From positions 1 through 56,408 of the forward strand of contig CAMSTM010000002.1 in assembly GCA_947063675.1 (NCBI GenBank): 56,408 nt of DNA, written 5' to 3'. Source of the stretch: an uncultured Lachnospiraceae bacterium. Its GTDB lineage: Bacteria; Bacillota; Clostridia; Lachnospirales; Lachnospiraceae. The position numbers and the translations under genes were made by a program. The notes below the pieces were generated by a model, which saw only the letters and a program-made list of their open reading frames with translations, made no database searches and was not told the DNA's origin. Positions 34,266 through 43,499 of the stretch are shown in pieces. Numbering within the stretch: position 1 is the stretch's first letter; every line of letters begins with the position of its first letter.

Positions 34266-35414
34266 ATGAAAGAATATCAGGTATGGGCAGAAGAAGTTTT
34301 ACAGAAGGTACGGGAAAAGATGGAATGGGTGAGTGAAAAAAATCAGGATAAAATCCCGTATACCACAGATGCAAACGGCAATTACGATGACCGCTCGGAA
34401 GAAAAGGAGTGGCTTGCAGACGACGGTTTAAACTGGTGGACCAACGGTTTCTGGGGCGGTATTATGTGGCTTTTGTATCAGGATACGGGAGAGGAGCGAT
34501 ATGCGGATATTGCAAGGAAATCGGCGAGGAAGTTGGAAAAATGTTTTGAAACCTACTATGGCCTTCACCATGACGTGGGCTTTATGTTTCTTCCCACCGC
34601 AGTGGCGGATTACCGGCTGACCGGCAGTCTAAAGGCCAGAAGGGCGGCCATGCACGGGGCAAATCTTTTGGCCGGCCGGTTTAATCCGGCAGGAAAATTC
34701 ATACGGGCATGGAATGAAGTGGGGGAAAGCGATACAAGGGGCTGGGCAATTATTGACTGTATGTTCAATATTTCCCTGCTGTACTGGGCGTCGGAGGAAA
34801 GCAAAGACCCCAGATTTCGCCAGATGGCCATGATGCACGCGGACACTGTCCTCGCGCATTTTATCCGCCCCGACGGCTCCGTCTGTCATATTGTGGAATT
34901 TGACCCGGAAAAGGGCGGGATGATAAGAAGCCACGGCGGGCAGGGATATGGGGAAGGCTCCTCCTGGACAAGGGGGCAGGGCTGGGCGGTATACGGTTTT
35001 GCAAACAGCTACGCCCATACGGGGAAGCAGGAGTATCTTGACGCGGCCAAACGGTGCGCCCATTATTGTATGGCAAATATTCCGGAAAGCGGGATTATCC
35101 CGGTGGATTTCAGACAGCCCAAGGAGCCGGCATGGGAGGATTCCTGCGGCGCATGTGTGATTGCGGGAGGGCTTTTAGAGGTGGCAAAACATGTGACGGC
35201 GCCGGAAAAGGATATGTATGTGCGGGCAGCAGTGAAGATTTTAAAAGCCATAGCCGATACCAGAGCGGATTTTGGCCGCGGCTGCGACGCCATTGTACAG
35301 AACTGCACCGGAGCTTACCACAGCGACACCCATCATTTTACGATGGTGTATGCGGACTACTTCTTTATCGAAGCCCTGTATAAGCTTACGGGGACCGGAA
35401 TACTGCTCTGGTAG
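34266..35414 (+). CDS. GH88 unsaturated glucuronyl hydrolase
   Basis: 382 residues with GAGG six bases before the ATG. An alpha/alpha barrel with the two family aspartates, in HHDVGFM and AIIDCMFN, and the SSWTRGQGWA motif. It removes unsaturated uronic acid from oligosaccharides made by lyases, a step in pectin or glycosaminoglycan breakdown. Directly downstream of the GH28 gene, which points to pectic substrates. Cytoplasmic. Confidence 0.9.
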   Translation: MKEYQVWAEEVLQKVREKMEWVSEKNQDKIPYTTDANGNYDDRSEEKEWLADDGLNWWTNGFWGGIMWLLYQDTGEERYADIARKSARKLEKCFETYYGLHHDVGFMFLPTAVADYRLTGSLKARRAAMHGANLLAGRFNPAGKFIRAWNEVGESDTRGWAIIDCMFNISLLYWASEESKDPRFRQMAMMHADTVLAHFIRPDGSVCHIVEFDPEKGGMIRSHGGQGYGEGSSWTRGQGWAVYGFANSYAHTGKQEYLDAAKRCAHYCMANIPESGIIPVDFRQPKEPAWEDSCGACVIAGGLLEVAKHVTAPEKDMYVRAAVKILKAIADTRADFGRGCDAIVQNCTGAYHSDTHHFTMVYADYFFIEALYKLTGTGILLW

Positions 35415-35438
35415 TGCCAGGAAGTTTTTGCAAAAAGA

Positions 35439-35466
35439 TTGATTTTTTCGTACCTTATTGTATAAT
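35439..35466 (+). promoter_or_regulatory. Promoter for the Fic gene
   Basis: TTGATT (35439-35444), a 16-base spacer and a perfect TATAAT (35461-35466), about 50 bases before the Fic start. Confidence 0.6.
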
Positions 35467-35515
35467 GGAGGAAGAAAGTGCGTAAGATAATACACAAGTA
35501 TGTGGAGGCGGTTTT

Positions 35516-36508
35516 ATGGGGGAGTATAAGTTATCTTTTACAATTACAAATGAGATTTTATCTTATGTTTCCTCAATATCAGAAAAGATTGGACGGATTA
35601 CAGCCACCAGTAATTTAGAAGCAAAACCACACCTGAGAAAAAGCAATCGTATCAGGTCCATTCACTCGTCCTTGAAGATTGAAGCCAATTCTCTTTCTTT
35701 GGGGCAGGTTAGGGACGTTATCAATGGTAAGATGGTATTGGGTGAGCAAAAAGAAATCCAGGAAGTCAAGAATGCCCATGCTGCTTATGAAAGAAATTCT
35801 GAAATTGACCCATATAGTATCAAATATTTAAAGAAGTTCCATAGTATTATGACAAAATATGTTGTGGAGGAATCCGGTAACTTTCGCCGAGGCGAGGAGG
35901 GTGTCTTTAATGGTGAACGGTGTATTTTTATGGCGCCGCCCGCAAGGTTCGTTCCACAGCTAATGGAGGACCTTTTTAACTGGATGAAAGAAGCAAAAAA
36001 TTCCGTTCATCCTTTGATTCTTGGCAGCGTATTCCATTATGAGTTTGTTTTTATCCATCCGTTCTCTGATGGCAACGGCAGAATGGCAAGATTATGGCAT
36101 ACGGCTATTCTTTCCAAATGGAAATCCGTATTTGAATATATTCCGATTGAAAGCCAGATAGAGAAGTTTCAGGACGAATATTATGAAGCGATTGCCAGGT
36201 GCCATGTAGATGGCGCATCCACGATTTTTATTGAGTTTATGTTGTCGCAGATTGATAAGATTCTGGATGATATTTCTATTCAGATAAGTGAGGATAATGA
36301 GAGATTTTCAGAATGCATTAAGAAATTGCTCGCGGTTATGGAATATGATATTCCTTACACAGGCAAAACGCTAATGGAAAAACTGGGTCTTAAATCAAAG
36401 GAGGGATTCCGCAGAAATTATATACGCCCGGCAATAGATATGAATCTTATCTGTATGACAATTCCTGATAAACCTAATAGCAGAAATCAAAGATATGTTA
36501 AAGTTTGA
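35516..36508 (+). CDS. Fic family protein
   Basis: 330 residues. The Fic core HPFSDGNGRMAR (His181 to Arg192) is complete, consistent with AMP-transferase activity. An N-terminal segment with SSLKIEANS resembles the class II inhibitory helix S/T-x-x-x-E-(G/N), though the residue after Glu is Ala. A C-terminal winged-helix-like part follows. Free-standing unit with its own promoter and terminator, more AT-rich than the flanking glycan genes, so probably a separate acquisition. Confidence 0.9.
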   Translation: MGEYKLSFTITNEILSYVSSISEKIGRITATSNLEAKPHLRKSNRIRSIHSSLKIEANSLSLGQVRDVINGKMVLGEQKEIQEVKNAHAAYERNSEIDPYSIKYLKKFHSIMTKYVVEESGNFRRGEEGVFNGERCIFMAPPARFVPQLMEDLFNWMKEAKNSVHPLILGSVFHYEFVFIHPFSDGNGRMARLWHTAILSKWKSVFEYIPIESQIEKFQDEYYEAIARCHVDGASTIFIEFMLSQIDKILDDISIQISEDNERFSECIKKLLAVMEYDIPYTGKTLMEKLGLKSKEGFRRNYIRPAIDMNLICMTIPDKPNSRNQRYVKV

Positions 36509-36510
36509 AT

Positions 36511-36546
36511 AAGCGCTTTGTCTGAATCTGGATGAAGTGCTTTTTT
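36511..36546 (+). terminator. Terminator after the Fic gene
   Basis: AAGCGCTT pairs with AAGTGCTT (one G-U pair) across a 16-base loop, followed by six T. Confidence 0.7.
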
Positions 36547-36708
36547 AATTCTGCCCGGATTTGCGCAAAGTTCATTTTATAAGCATCTTAAAAAACTGCA
36601 CCTGAAACTTTAAAACCTGTATTTTTTTAGAAAATAAAAACTGATATAGTACAATTACAAAAGACGGAAGGCCAACCGAATGGAAAAAGAGCTAGGAGGA
36701 AGAAAGCT

Positions 36709-38139
36709 ATGAAAAAGAAATTATTAGCAGTTTTGCTGTCCGGCGCGATGGCGGCGGCAGCCCTTACAGGATGCGGCGGAACGGATAAGGCCCCCGCGGA
36801 TAATGCAGCAAATACCCAGGAGGATGCGGCAGCAGAAGACGCTGATGCGGCGGATGCGCAGGACGAGGCGGCTGATGCCGAAGCGTCAGAGGATACGGCA
36901 AGGGCTGAGGACACAGCTTCCGTTGTTTCCGCACCCACGGAACTGACTTATATTTTTGCCGACGGCGACGAGGGAGCAAAGGCTTCCATGAATGAAATCG
37001 TCAACAAATTCAACGAAACCTACCCTGATATTACTGTTACGATTGAGCCCGGAAACGGCGGCGCTTACAGCGAATTTATCAAGACCAAGGACAGCGTGGG
37101 AGAGTTTCCCGATGTGATGGAAATGAGAGACACAGCCATGTATGTACGGGCCGGGAAACTGGAGCCGCTGTCAGACGATATCGTATCCCTTTTCAGAACC
37201 ACCACGGCCTTTGACGGCAAGGTGTACACAGCGCCCCTGGGTGGAGAAAATACTAACGGAATCATTTACAATAAGACTTATTTTGATGAGAACGGATGGA
37301 GCGAGCCTGCTACTTATGATGAATTTATCGAGCTGTGTCAGAAGATTGCGGACAAAGGAGATATGGCGCCTCTGGTAGTTGGCGGACAGGATATCTGGCA
37401 CATGGGCTTCTGGTTCCATAAGGCATATAATGACCAGGTGCTGAGCAAGGACCCTGACTTTATCAAACACTGCTATGACGGCAGCAAGGATTTTACAGAT
37501 GAGACGATTAAGGCAACTTTTGAGGAAATGCAGACTATCATGCAGTATGCGCAGGATGGCTGGGTGTCCACGCCGGACGCTCAGATTACCACCTTCCTTG
37601 TAAACGATATGGCGGCCATGATGTACTCCGGAACCCATATGTTTTCACAGATTGCCCAGGCGGACCCGGAATTTGAAATGGGATGGTTTGCGGTTCCCAG
37701 CCCGGACGGAAAAACGCGCCTGGTGGGCGGCGGCGGTATAGGCGGACTTGCGATTTCCGCAGAGGCGGCAAAGGACCCTGATAAAAAGGCTGCGGCAGAG
37801 GAATTTATCAAATTTTTCTATCAGCCCGACAACTATAAGATTTACTGTGAAAAATTAAGCGCAATTCCTTCAACTGTGGAGACCCCTGCTCTTGAAGTGC
37901 CGGATGTGCTCCAGGAAGTAATCGACGCAAACGCCACAGCGGATGATTTGGCGCCCATGTGGAACGGAAGAGTGGGAGAGAATGAGCTTCCTCCTGATTT
38001 CAGAAACTTTACTTACAAAACGCTGATTGAGGTTCTGCAGGGAACCAGAGACATTGACTCGGCATGTGAGGAATTAAACAAAACATGGCAGGTCAGCATG
38101 CAGAGCTTTAACCCGATTACAGGTGTAGGAATCGAATAA
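36709..38139 (+). CDS. Sugar-binding lipoprotein (family 1)
   Basis: 476 residues, signal ending in ALTGC (Cys22). A very Ala/Asp/Glu-rich linker (about 25-75) tethers a two-lobe binding protein (VNKFNETYPDITV start is typical of family 1 sugar binders). It opens a second transport operon with paired UgpA/UgpE-like permeases. Ligand unknown. Confidence 0.92.
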   Translation: MKKKLLAVLLSGAMAAAALTGCGGTDKAPADNAANTQEDAAAEDADAADAQDEAADAEASEDTARAEDTASVVSAPTELTYIFADGDEGAKASMNEIVNKFNETYPDITVTIEPGNGGAYSEFIKTKDSVGEFPDVMEMRDTAMYVRAGKLEPLSDDIVSLFRTTTAFDGKVYTAPLGGENTNGIIYNKTYFDENGWSEPATYDEFIELCQKIADKGDMAPLVVGGQDIWHMGFWFHKAYNDQVLSKDPDFIKHCYDGSKDFTDETIKATFEEMQTIMQYAQDGWVSTPDAQITTFLVNDMAAMMYSGTHMFSQIAQADPEFEMGWFAVPSPDGKTRLVGGGGIGGLAISAEAAKDPDKKAAAEEFIKFFYQPDNYKIYCEKLSAIPSTVETPALEVPDVLQEVIDANATADDLAPMWNGRVGENELPPDFRNFTYKTLIEVLQGTRDIDSACEELNKTWQVSMQSFNPITGVGIE

Positions 38140-38159
38140 CCGGCGATGCGGTCAGAAGT

Positions 38160-38245
38160 AAATCCCGGACTGTGTGAGCAGTTACGGGATTTATTTTCGC
38201 AAACGGCAGGCCGGACGGCATACCGGTATGTTCGTCTGGCTGCCG
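38160..38245 (+). other. Two hairpins between binding protein and permease genes
   Basis: The first stem, AAATCCCG/CGGGATTT (38160-38192), is followed by ATTTT. A second GC-rich stem pairs CGGCAG...CCGGACG (38204) with CGTCTGG...CTGCCG (38245). Together they could stop much of the transcript and protect the upstream mRNA. Confidence 0.55.
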
Positions 38246-38288
38246 CCGCATAAGCCAAAGCCCGCAGAACCGGCAGACACGGAGGTTT

Positions 38289-39176
38289 TTGATGAAAAAG
38301 AAAAAAAAGTTTGACAAAACGGCATTTATGTTCATAGCGCCGGCATTTATCCTCTTCACGTTATTTATTATAGTTCCCACCGTCTCCAGCGTCTATTACA
38401 GTCTTACCTCCTGGGACGGCATCAGTCCCGATATCAAATTTATCGGTCTGGCCAATTATAAAGAAATATTTACCAGCGACCGTTTCGGAAACGCTATGAA
38501 AAATACGATAATCCTGACAGTGTTCATCTCAATTTTTGAAAATACAATCGCCCTGGCGCTGGCGCTGATTGTGGACAATGTAAGATGGGGAAAAAATTTT
38601 TTCAGAAGCGGCTTTTACATTCCCGTTTTAATCAGCGGTATTGTTTCAGGCTTTATCTGGAAGATTATGTACAATTACAATTTCGGTACTTTTAACGCGG
38701 TGCTGGGCAGTCTGGGTCTGGATAAATGGAAGCAGGACTGGCTTGGAAACAGCGCCCTGACGCTTCTTATGATTGGCGTTGTGCTGATTTGGAAGGGCGC
38801 GGGCTACTATATGATTATCTATCTGGCCTCCCTGCAGAGCGTTTCCACAGACCTGATAGAAGCGGCCCAGATTGACGGGGCAAGCCCCATCCAGAGATTT
38901 AAGGCCATAACGATTCCTCTGATTTCAGGAGCGTTCACCATCAACTTTACACTGTCTTTGATTAACGGCTTAAAGGTTTTCGACCAGATTAATGTAATGA
39001 CGGACGGCGGTCCGGGATTTACGTCGGAAACGCTGGTTTACCTGCTTTATAAGGTAGGATTCAACGAAGGCAGACAGGGATTCGGCACTGCGGTGGGAAT
39101 TATGCTGCTGTTTATCATAATCGTGCTGAATACCATCCAGCAGAAATTCTTAAGGAGCAGGGAGGTGCAGATGTAA
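38289..39176 (+). CDS. Sugar ABC permease, UgpA/MalF-like
   Basis: 295 residues, six membrane segments, EAA loop EAAQIDGASPIQRFKAITIP, then TDGGPGFTSETLVYLLY, a usual family segment. It pairs with the following gene, one base apart. Confidence 0.92.
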   Translation: MMKKKKKFDKTAFMFIAPAFILFTLFIIVPTVSSVYYSLTSWDGISPDIKFIGLANYKEIFTSDRFGNAMKNTIILTVFISIFENTIALALALIVDNVRWGKNFFRSGFYIPVLISGIVSGFIWKIMYNYNFGTFNAVLGSLGLDKWKQDWLGNSALTLLMIGVVLIWKGAGYYMIIYLASLQSVSTDLIEAAQIDGASPIQRFKAITIPLISGAFTINFTLSLINGLKVFDQINVMTDGGPGFTSETLVYLLYKVGFNEGRQGFGTAVGIMLLFIIIVLNTIQQKFLRSREVQM

Positions 39177-39177
39177 T

Positions 39178-40014
39178 ATGAAAGCAAAGAAAAGAGTAAA
39201 GCCCGGCGACTGTGTTTTATTTGCGGTAACCGTGATTCTGGCCTTTCTGTTTATCTATCCGGTACTGTTTGCGCTGATGTCGGCCTTTAAGAGTAACGGC
39301 GATATTTTAAAGAGCCCCATAAGCTTTCCCACCAGCCTTTACATACAGAACTTTAAGGATTTGTTTGCGCAGTCGGATTTCTTTACGGCGATTCTCCATT
39401 CCGTGTTTCTGACGGTTGTGTCGGAAGTGCTGATTGTGTTCATCGTTCCCATGGCGGCTTACGGGATTGAGAGAAGGCAAAGCCGTACCACCGCCCTGAT
39501 TTATACCTATTTTCTGGCCGGTATGATGATACCCTTTCATCTGTATATGTTCCCGCTGTTTAAGGAGATGAGAATGTTCCACCTGTTCGGAAATATGGCG
39601 GGCCCGATTGTTAACTATATCGCCGGGTCCATTGCTTTCGGCTCGCTGCTTTACTGCAGTTTCTTAAAAGGAATCCCTCTGGAGATAGAGGAAGCTGCCA
39701 TGATTGACGGATGCACGCCCTTTCAGACCTTCTGGAAAGTAACGTTTCCGCTGCTTGGTCCCTGTACGGGTTCCATGGTTATCCTGAACGGTCTGGGAAT
39801 CTGGAACGATTACCTGATGCCTTATCTGGTACTTCCCAGCGGTAAGGCCAAGACCATTACCGTTGAAATCGCGGGGTTCGTGGGCCAGTATACGGCCAGA
39901 TGGGATATCGTTTTTGCCGGAACCATCATTTCCATTGTACCGGCCCTGATTATTTTCTGCCTGTTCCAGAAGTACTTTGTGAAAGGTATAACGGCCGGTG
40001 CCGCAAAAGGCTGA
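39178..40014 (+). CDS. Sugar ABC permease, UgpE/MalG-like
   Basis: 278 residues, six membrane segments, EAA loop EEAAMIDGCTPFQTFWKVTFP and the family end VKGITAGAAKG. Partner of the preceding permease. No ATPase is encoded in the operon, so a shared MsmK-like ATPase is expected elsewhere. Confidence 0.92.
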   Translation: MKAKKRVKPGDCVLFAVTVILAFLFIYPVLFALMSAFKSNGDILKSPISFPTSLYIQNFKDLFAQSDFFTAILHSVFLTVVSEVLIVFIVPMAAYGIERRQSRTTALIYTYFLAGMMIPFHLYMFPLFKEMRMFHLFGNMAGPIVNYIAGSIAFGSLLYCSFLKGIPLEIEEAAMIDGCTPFQTFWKVTFPLLGPCTGSMVILNGLGIWNDYLMPYLVLPSGKAKTITVEIAGFVGQYTARWDIVFAGTIISIVPALIIFCLFQKYFVKGITAGAAKG

Positions 40015-40067
40015 TTGCGCTTTTGCACTGAATTTGTTATTCTGAAATCATCATTTCCGGAATCAGC

Positions 40068-41975
40068 ATGGCTGATTTCAGCAATGAAGAATCTGCGGCG
40101 CAGAGAAAAACCGGTATTCCCGCTTTGGCGGCATGGAGGAAAATCGTGAAAGGCTTCAGTCTTTATCAGAAATTTGCCCTGACAATTATATTGTTGGGGC
40201 TTTTACCTATGGCGGTGCTGGCAACCTTTATCGCCAATAAGATGATTAAGGATTATTCCCTGGCGCTCAGAGGGCAGTACGAGCAGGCGGCGGGCTATGT
40301 GGAATACAGCATTGAGTCTATGCTGGATTCTTATAACACCATATCCAAAATGCCCTATTATTATAATTTCAATGACAGTGATACGCAGGGCAGTTATCTG
40401 TCTTTCGACCATTTCAGGCAGATTCTGTACGGAGAGGGCTATGAGGCGGATACCATGGAGGAGGACAGGAAGCGCGACATGGGAAATTTCCTGCAGTACA
40501 TCCAGAGCGTGGATGCCTATATCAGCGGCGTCCACGTGATTGCGCTGGACAGCGGCGGAAAAAAGCAATCCTTCCACTACAGCGTCTATAACCGTTTTTT
40601 TCTGGACCCGGAGCTGTTCGAGGAGACGGTGGCCTATGCGGAAACGGATAAAAGCGGAAAAAATCTGATGCTTGTGCCGCCCCATACCACCGCCTACTTT
40701 TACGGAACGCCCGAGATGGTTCTCACGGTTGCGCGCAACTACTTTGACCTGCGGGGTACGGTGGGAAATACGCCCTATGTGGGGACGATTTTTATAGACA
40801 TTGATTTGAAAACCTTAGAGGGGATTTTCCGAAGCGTTGCGTTTACCGGAAACGAGGTTCTTTATGTGGTAAACGACGAAAACGACTGCTTTTACAGCAA
40901 TCAGGCGGAGCTGATCGGGCAGAATATCAGCCGGATAATGGAGGCTGTGGACGGGCAGAAGGAACGCTTTGTAATCAGGACACCGGAAAACGATTACGGA
41001 CTTTCGGTGGTGGTTTCCTTAGACACGGAGACGGCCTTTGGCGATATCAGGCGGATGCAGCAGACCATGTACTTTTTTGTGGCGATATCGGTGGCGGCGC
41101 TGTTTGCCGGTTCCTTTTATTTTTCCAGAAGGCTTACCCGTCCCATGCACGAGATGATGAGACAGATGTCCATGGTGGAAACCGGATATTTTGATATTGA
41201 GCTTCCCATCCGCTCGAAGGACGAGATTGGCGTTTTGTCCGAGCGGTTTAACCAGATGTCAAGAGCGCTTAAAACCTATATCAATCAGTCCTATGTGGCG
41301 CAGATTAAGCAGAACGAGGCGGAGCTTACGGCATTGAAATCCCAGATTTATCCGCATTTTTTATATAACACGCTGGAAATCATCCGCATGACCGCTCTGG
41401 AAGAGGAGGGCCGGGAGAAAGTGCCGGAGATGATAGAAGCGCTTTCCGGGCAGATTCATTATCTGATAGGCCCTATGCAGGATATGGTGCCGCTGGAAAA
41501 GGAGATTGACATCGTCAGAAAGTACATCTATCTGCTGAACTGCCGGATTGGAAGCAAGGTACAGCTTATGGTGGAGGCTAAGGGCGGCCTTAAGGCGCAG
41601 GTGCCGAAGCTGATTTTACAGCCCATTGTGGAGAACGCCTATGTCCACGGCATAAAGCCCAAAAAGGGAAACGGCTGCATTATGATTGAAACGGCGGTAT
41701 CGGAGGAGCGGTTTGAAATTTCGGTTATGGACAATGGCATCGGCATGGACAGGGAAGCCACTCAAAAGATTATGGGGCTTTTTGAGAGCGACGCTCCGGG
41801 AATCAAGAACGAATATAACTGGCAGAGCATCGGGCTTAAAAATGTGCACGACAGGATACGGTTTCTGTACGGCGAGGAATACGGGATTCAGATTACCAGC
41901 ACGGCGGCGGTAGGCACAATCGTGAGAATACTGCTCCCGCTGCGGGGAATTACGGAAAAGGATGAAGATAAATGA
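40068..41975 (+). CDS. YesM-type sensor histidine kinase (second system)
   Basis: 635 residues: TM1 (LTIILLGLLPMAVLATFI), extracellular sensor, TM2 (YFFVAISVAALFAGSFYF), HAMP, phosphoacceptor in KSQIYPHFLYNTL (His430) and ATPase with IVENAYVHG and DNGIGMD. The gene ends in ATGA, overlapping the regulator by four bases. Start ATG at 40068 has only a weak ribosome site; a later Met is possible. Confidence 0.9.
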   Translation: MADFSNEESAAQRKTGIPALAAWRKIVKGFSLYQKFALTIILLGLLPMAVLATFIANKMIKDYSLALRGQYEQAAGYVEYSIESMLDSYNTISKMPYYYNFNDSDTQGSYLSFDHFRQILYGEGYEADTMEEDRKRDMGNFLQYIQSVDAYISGVHVIALDSGGKKQSFHYSVYNRFFLDPELFEETVAYAETDKSGKNLMLVPPHTTAYFYGTPEMVLTVARNYFDLRGTVGNTPYVGTIFIDIDLKTLEGIFRSVAFTGNEVLYVVNDENDCFYSNQAELIGQNISRIMEAVDGQKERFVIRTPENDYGLSVVVSLDTETAFGDIRRMQQTMYFFVAISVAALFAGSFYFSRRLTRPMHEMMRQMSMVETGYFDIELPIRSKDEIGVLSERFNQMSRALKTYINQSYVAQIKQNEAELTALKSQIYPHFLYNTLEIIRMTALEEEGREKVPEMIEALSGQIHYLIGPMQDMVPLEKEIDIVRKYIYLLNCRIGSKVQLMVEAKGGLKAQVPKLILQPIVENAYVHGIKPKKGNGCIMIETAVSEERFEISVMDNGIGMDREATQKIMGLFESDAPGIKNEYNWQSIGLKNVHDRIRFLYGEEYGIQITSTAAVGTIVRILLPLRGITEKDEDK

Positions 41976-43498
41976 TTCAGATGATATTGGCGGACGACGA
42001 ACCGGTGATTACCAGAGGGATAAGAAAACTCCTTGACTGGAAAGCGCTGGGGATTGAGATTGTGGGAGAATATGAGGACGGGCGTAAGGCACTTGAGGCA
42101 ATCGTGAGGGATAAGCCTGAGATTGCGCTTCTGGATATTTCCATGCCGGGACTGACAGGGGTGGAGATATTGAAAGAGTGCCGGGCAATCGGCAACGGGG
42201 TATCCGTTATTTTTATCAGCGGCTTTCAGGATTTTGAGTACGCCAAGGCCGCTCTGCAGTACGGGGCCGTAGACTACCTTTTAAAACCTGTCATCCGGGA
42301 GGAGCTTCTTCGGGCCATTGAAAAGAGCGTATCGGCGGCGGGCCGGGAAAAGGCCGTAGAGGGGGCTGAGGACGGAAATAAGAAAAACAGGGAAGAGGTC
42401 GATTACGAACGGCTGATAGAAAACGAAGAAACCGACTATGTAACGGTTTACGCGGATATCGTTTACAGGAAAGAGGAAGACGGGCAGATGCGGAAACTGA
42501 TTCATTTTTCCCTGTTTGGCTTTCTGGAGGAATATTTAAATGAAACAAAGCTGGGAATTGTGTTTCAGAAAAATAACCGGATTGTAGTGGTTTTAAAGGG
42601 TTTGGAGAGAGAGAAGGCCCGGGAAGCAGCGGAGGAAATCTGTTCGGAAGCCTTTAGGGCAACCGGCCATACCGTCTTTTTTATAATCGGGGACGCGGTC
42701 CGTTCCATGGGGGAAATCCCGGGGATGTTCCGTCAGTGCCTTGAAAGGAGCGGGTATCTTTTTTTCGCGGACAAAATGCCGGTTCCCGTGATAAATCTGG
42801 GTGAAAAGGTGTTCAGCGGCAGAGGCGACTCCCATATGCTGGGGGAACTGCGGCAGAAGCTTTTCGACGCGGCGGTGGCCCAGAATGAGGAGCTGATGAA
42901 AGAAACCGGCAGGCAGTACGGACGGCTGGTTCTGCGTTTGTCCGAGGGAAAAAAGGAAGACGCCTGTTTTTACTTCTGCTCGGCGGCCAGATTCATGGAG
43001 GAGAGGTGCGAGGCTCTTGATTTGCCGGGCAACAAATCCGAGATGAAAGAACTGTTGGAAAAAAGCAGGGCGTGCGAAAGCTTTGGGGAAATGGAAGCGA
43101 TGTTTGAGCGGGAATTTGAAAGATACCTGGACAGAATCAGAAACGTGGCCGTAAACAGCGACAAAAAAGATATCTTGAAGGCGAAAGACTACATAGAAAA
43201 ACATTATATGGAAAATCTGTCGTTGAACGTGCTGGCGGAGGAAATCCATATGAATCCCTATTATTTCAGCAGCTTTTTCAAGAAAAATACCGGGGAGAAT
43301 TTTAAAGACTACGTTAACCGCATCCGGGTGGAGAGAGCGGTTCCCATGCTGCTTTCAACGGATATGAAAACTTATGAAATTGCGGAGAAGGCAGGCTTTG
43401 GGGACATCAGAATGTTTAACACGGCGTTTATGAAAATTTATCAGGAGACGCCGGGAAGCTACCGGAAGCGGGTGCGGGAATCGAAAGGAGACGCCTGA
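41972..43498 (+). CDS. YesN-type response regulator with AraC domain (second system)
   Basis: 508 residues. Receiver with ADDEP, Asp55 in LLDISMPG and Lys in LLKPVI; C-terminal AraC pair with LSLNVLAEEIHMNPYYFSSF and TYEIAEKAGFGDIRMFNTAFM. Cognate of the preceding kinase. It ends one base before the GH43 gene. Confidence 0.92.
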   Translation: MIQMILADDEPVITRGIRKLLDWKALGIEIVGEYEDGRKALEAIVRDKPEIALLDISMPGLTGVEILKECRAIGNGVSVIFISGFQDFEYAKAALQYGAVDYLLKPVIREELLRAIEKSVSAAGREKAVEGAEDGNKKNREEVDYERLIENEETDYVTVYADIVYRKEEDGQMRKLIHFSLFGFLEEYLNETKLGIVFQKNNRIVVVLKGLEREKAREAAEEICSEAFRATGHTVFFIIGDAVRSMGEIPGMFRQCLERSGYLFFADKMPVPVINLGEKVFSGRGDSHMLGELRQKLFDAAVAQNEELMKETGRQYGRLVLRLSEGKKEDACFYFCSAARFMEERCEALDLPGNKSEMKELLEKSRACESFGEMEAMFEREFERYLDRIRNVAVNSDKKDILKAKDYIEKHYMENLSLNVLAEEIHMNPYYFSSFFKKNTGENFKDYVNRIRVERAVPMLLSTDMKTYEIAEKAGFGDIRMFNTAFMKIYQETPGSYRKRVRESKGDA

Positions 43499-43499
43499 T

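Noticed and set aside
42593-43249. Minus-strand 218-codon frame
   Set aside because: Antisense shadow of the YesN-type regulator.
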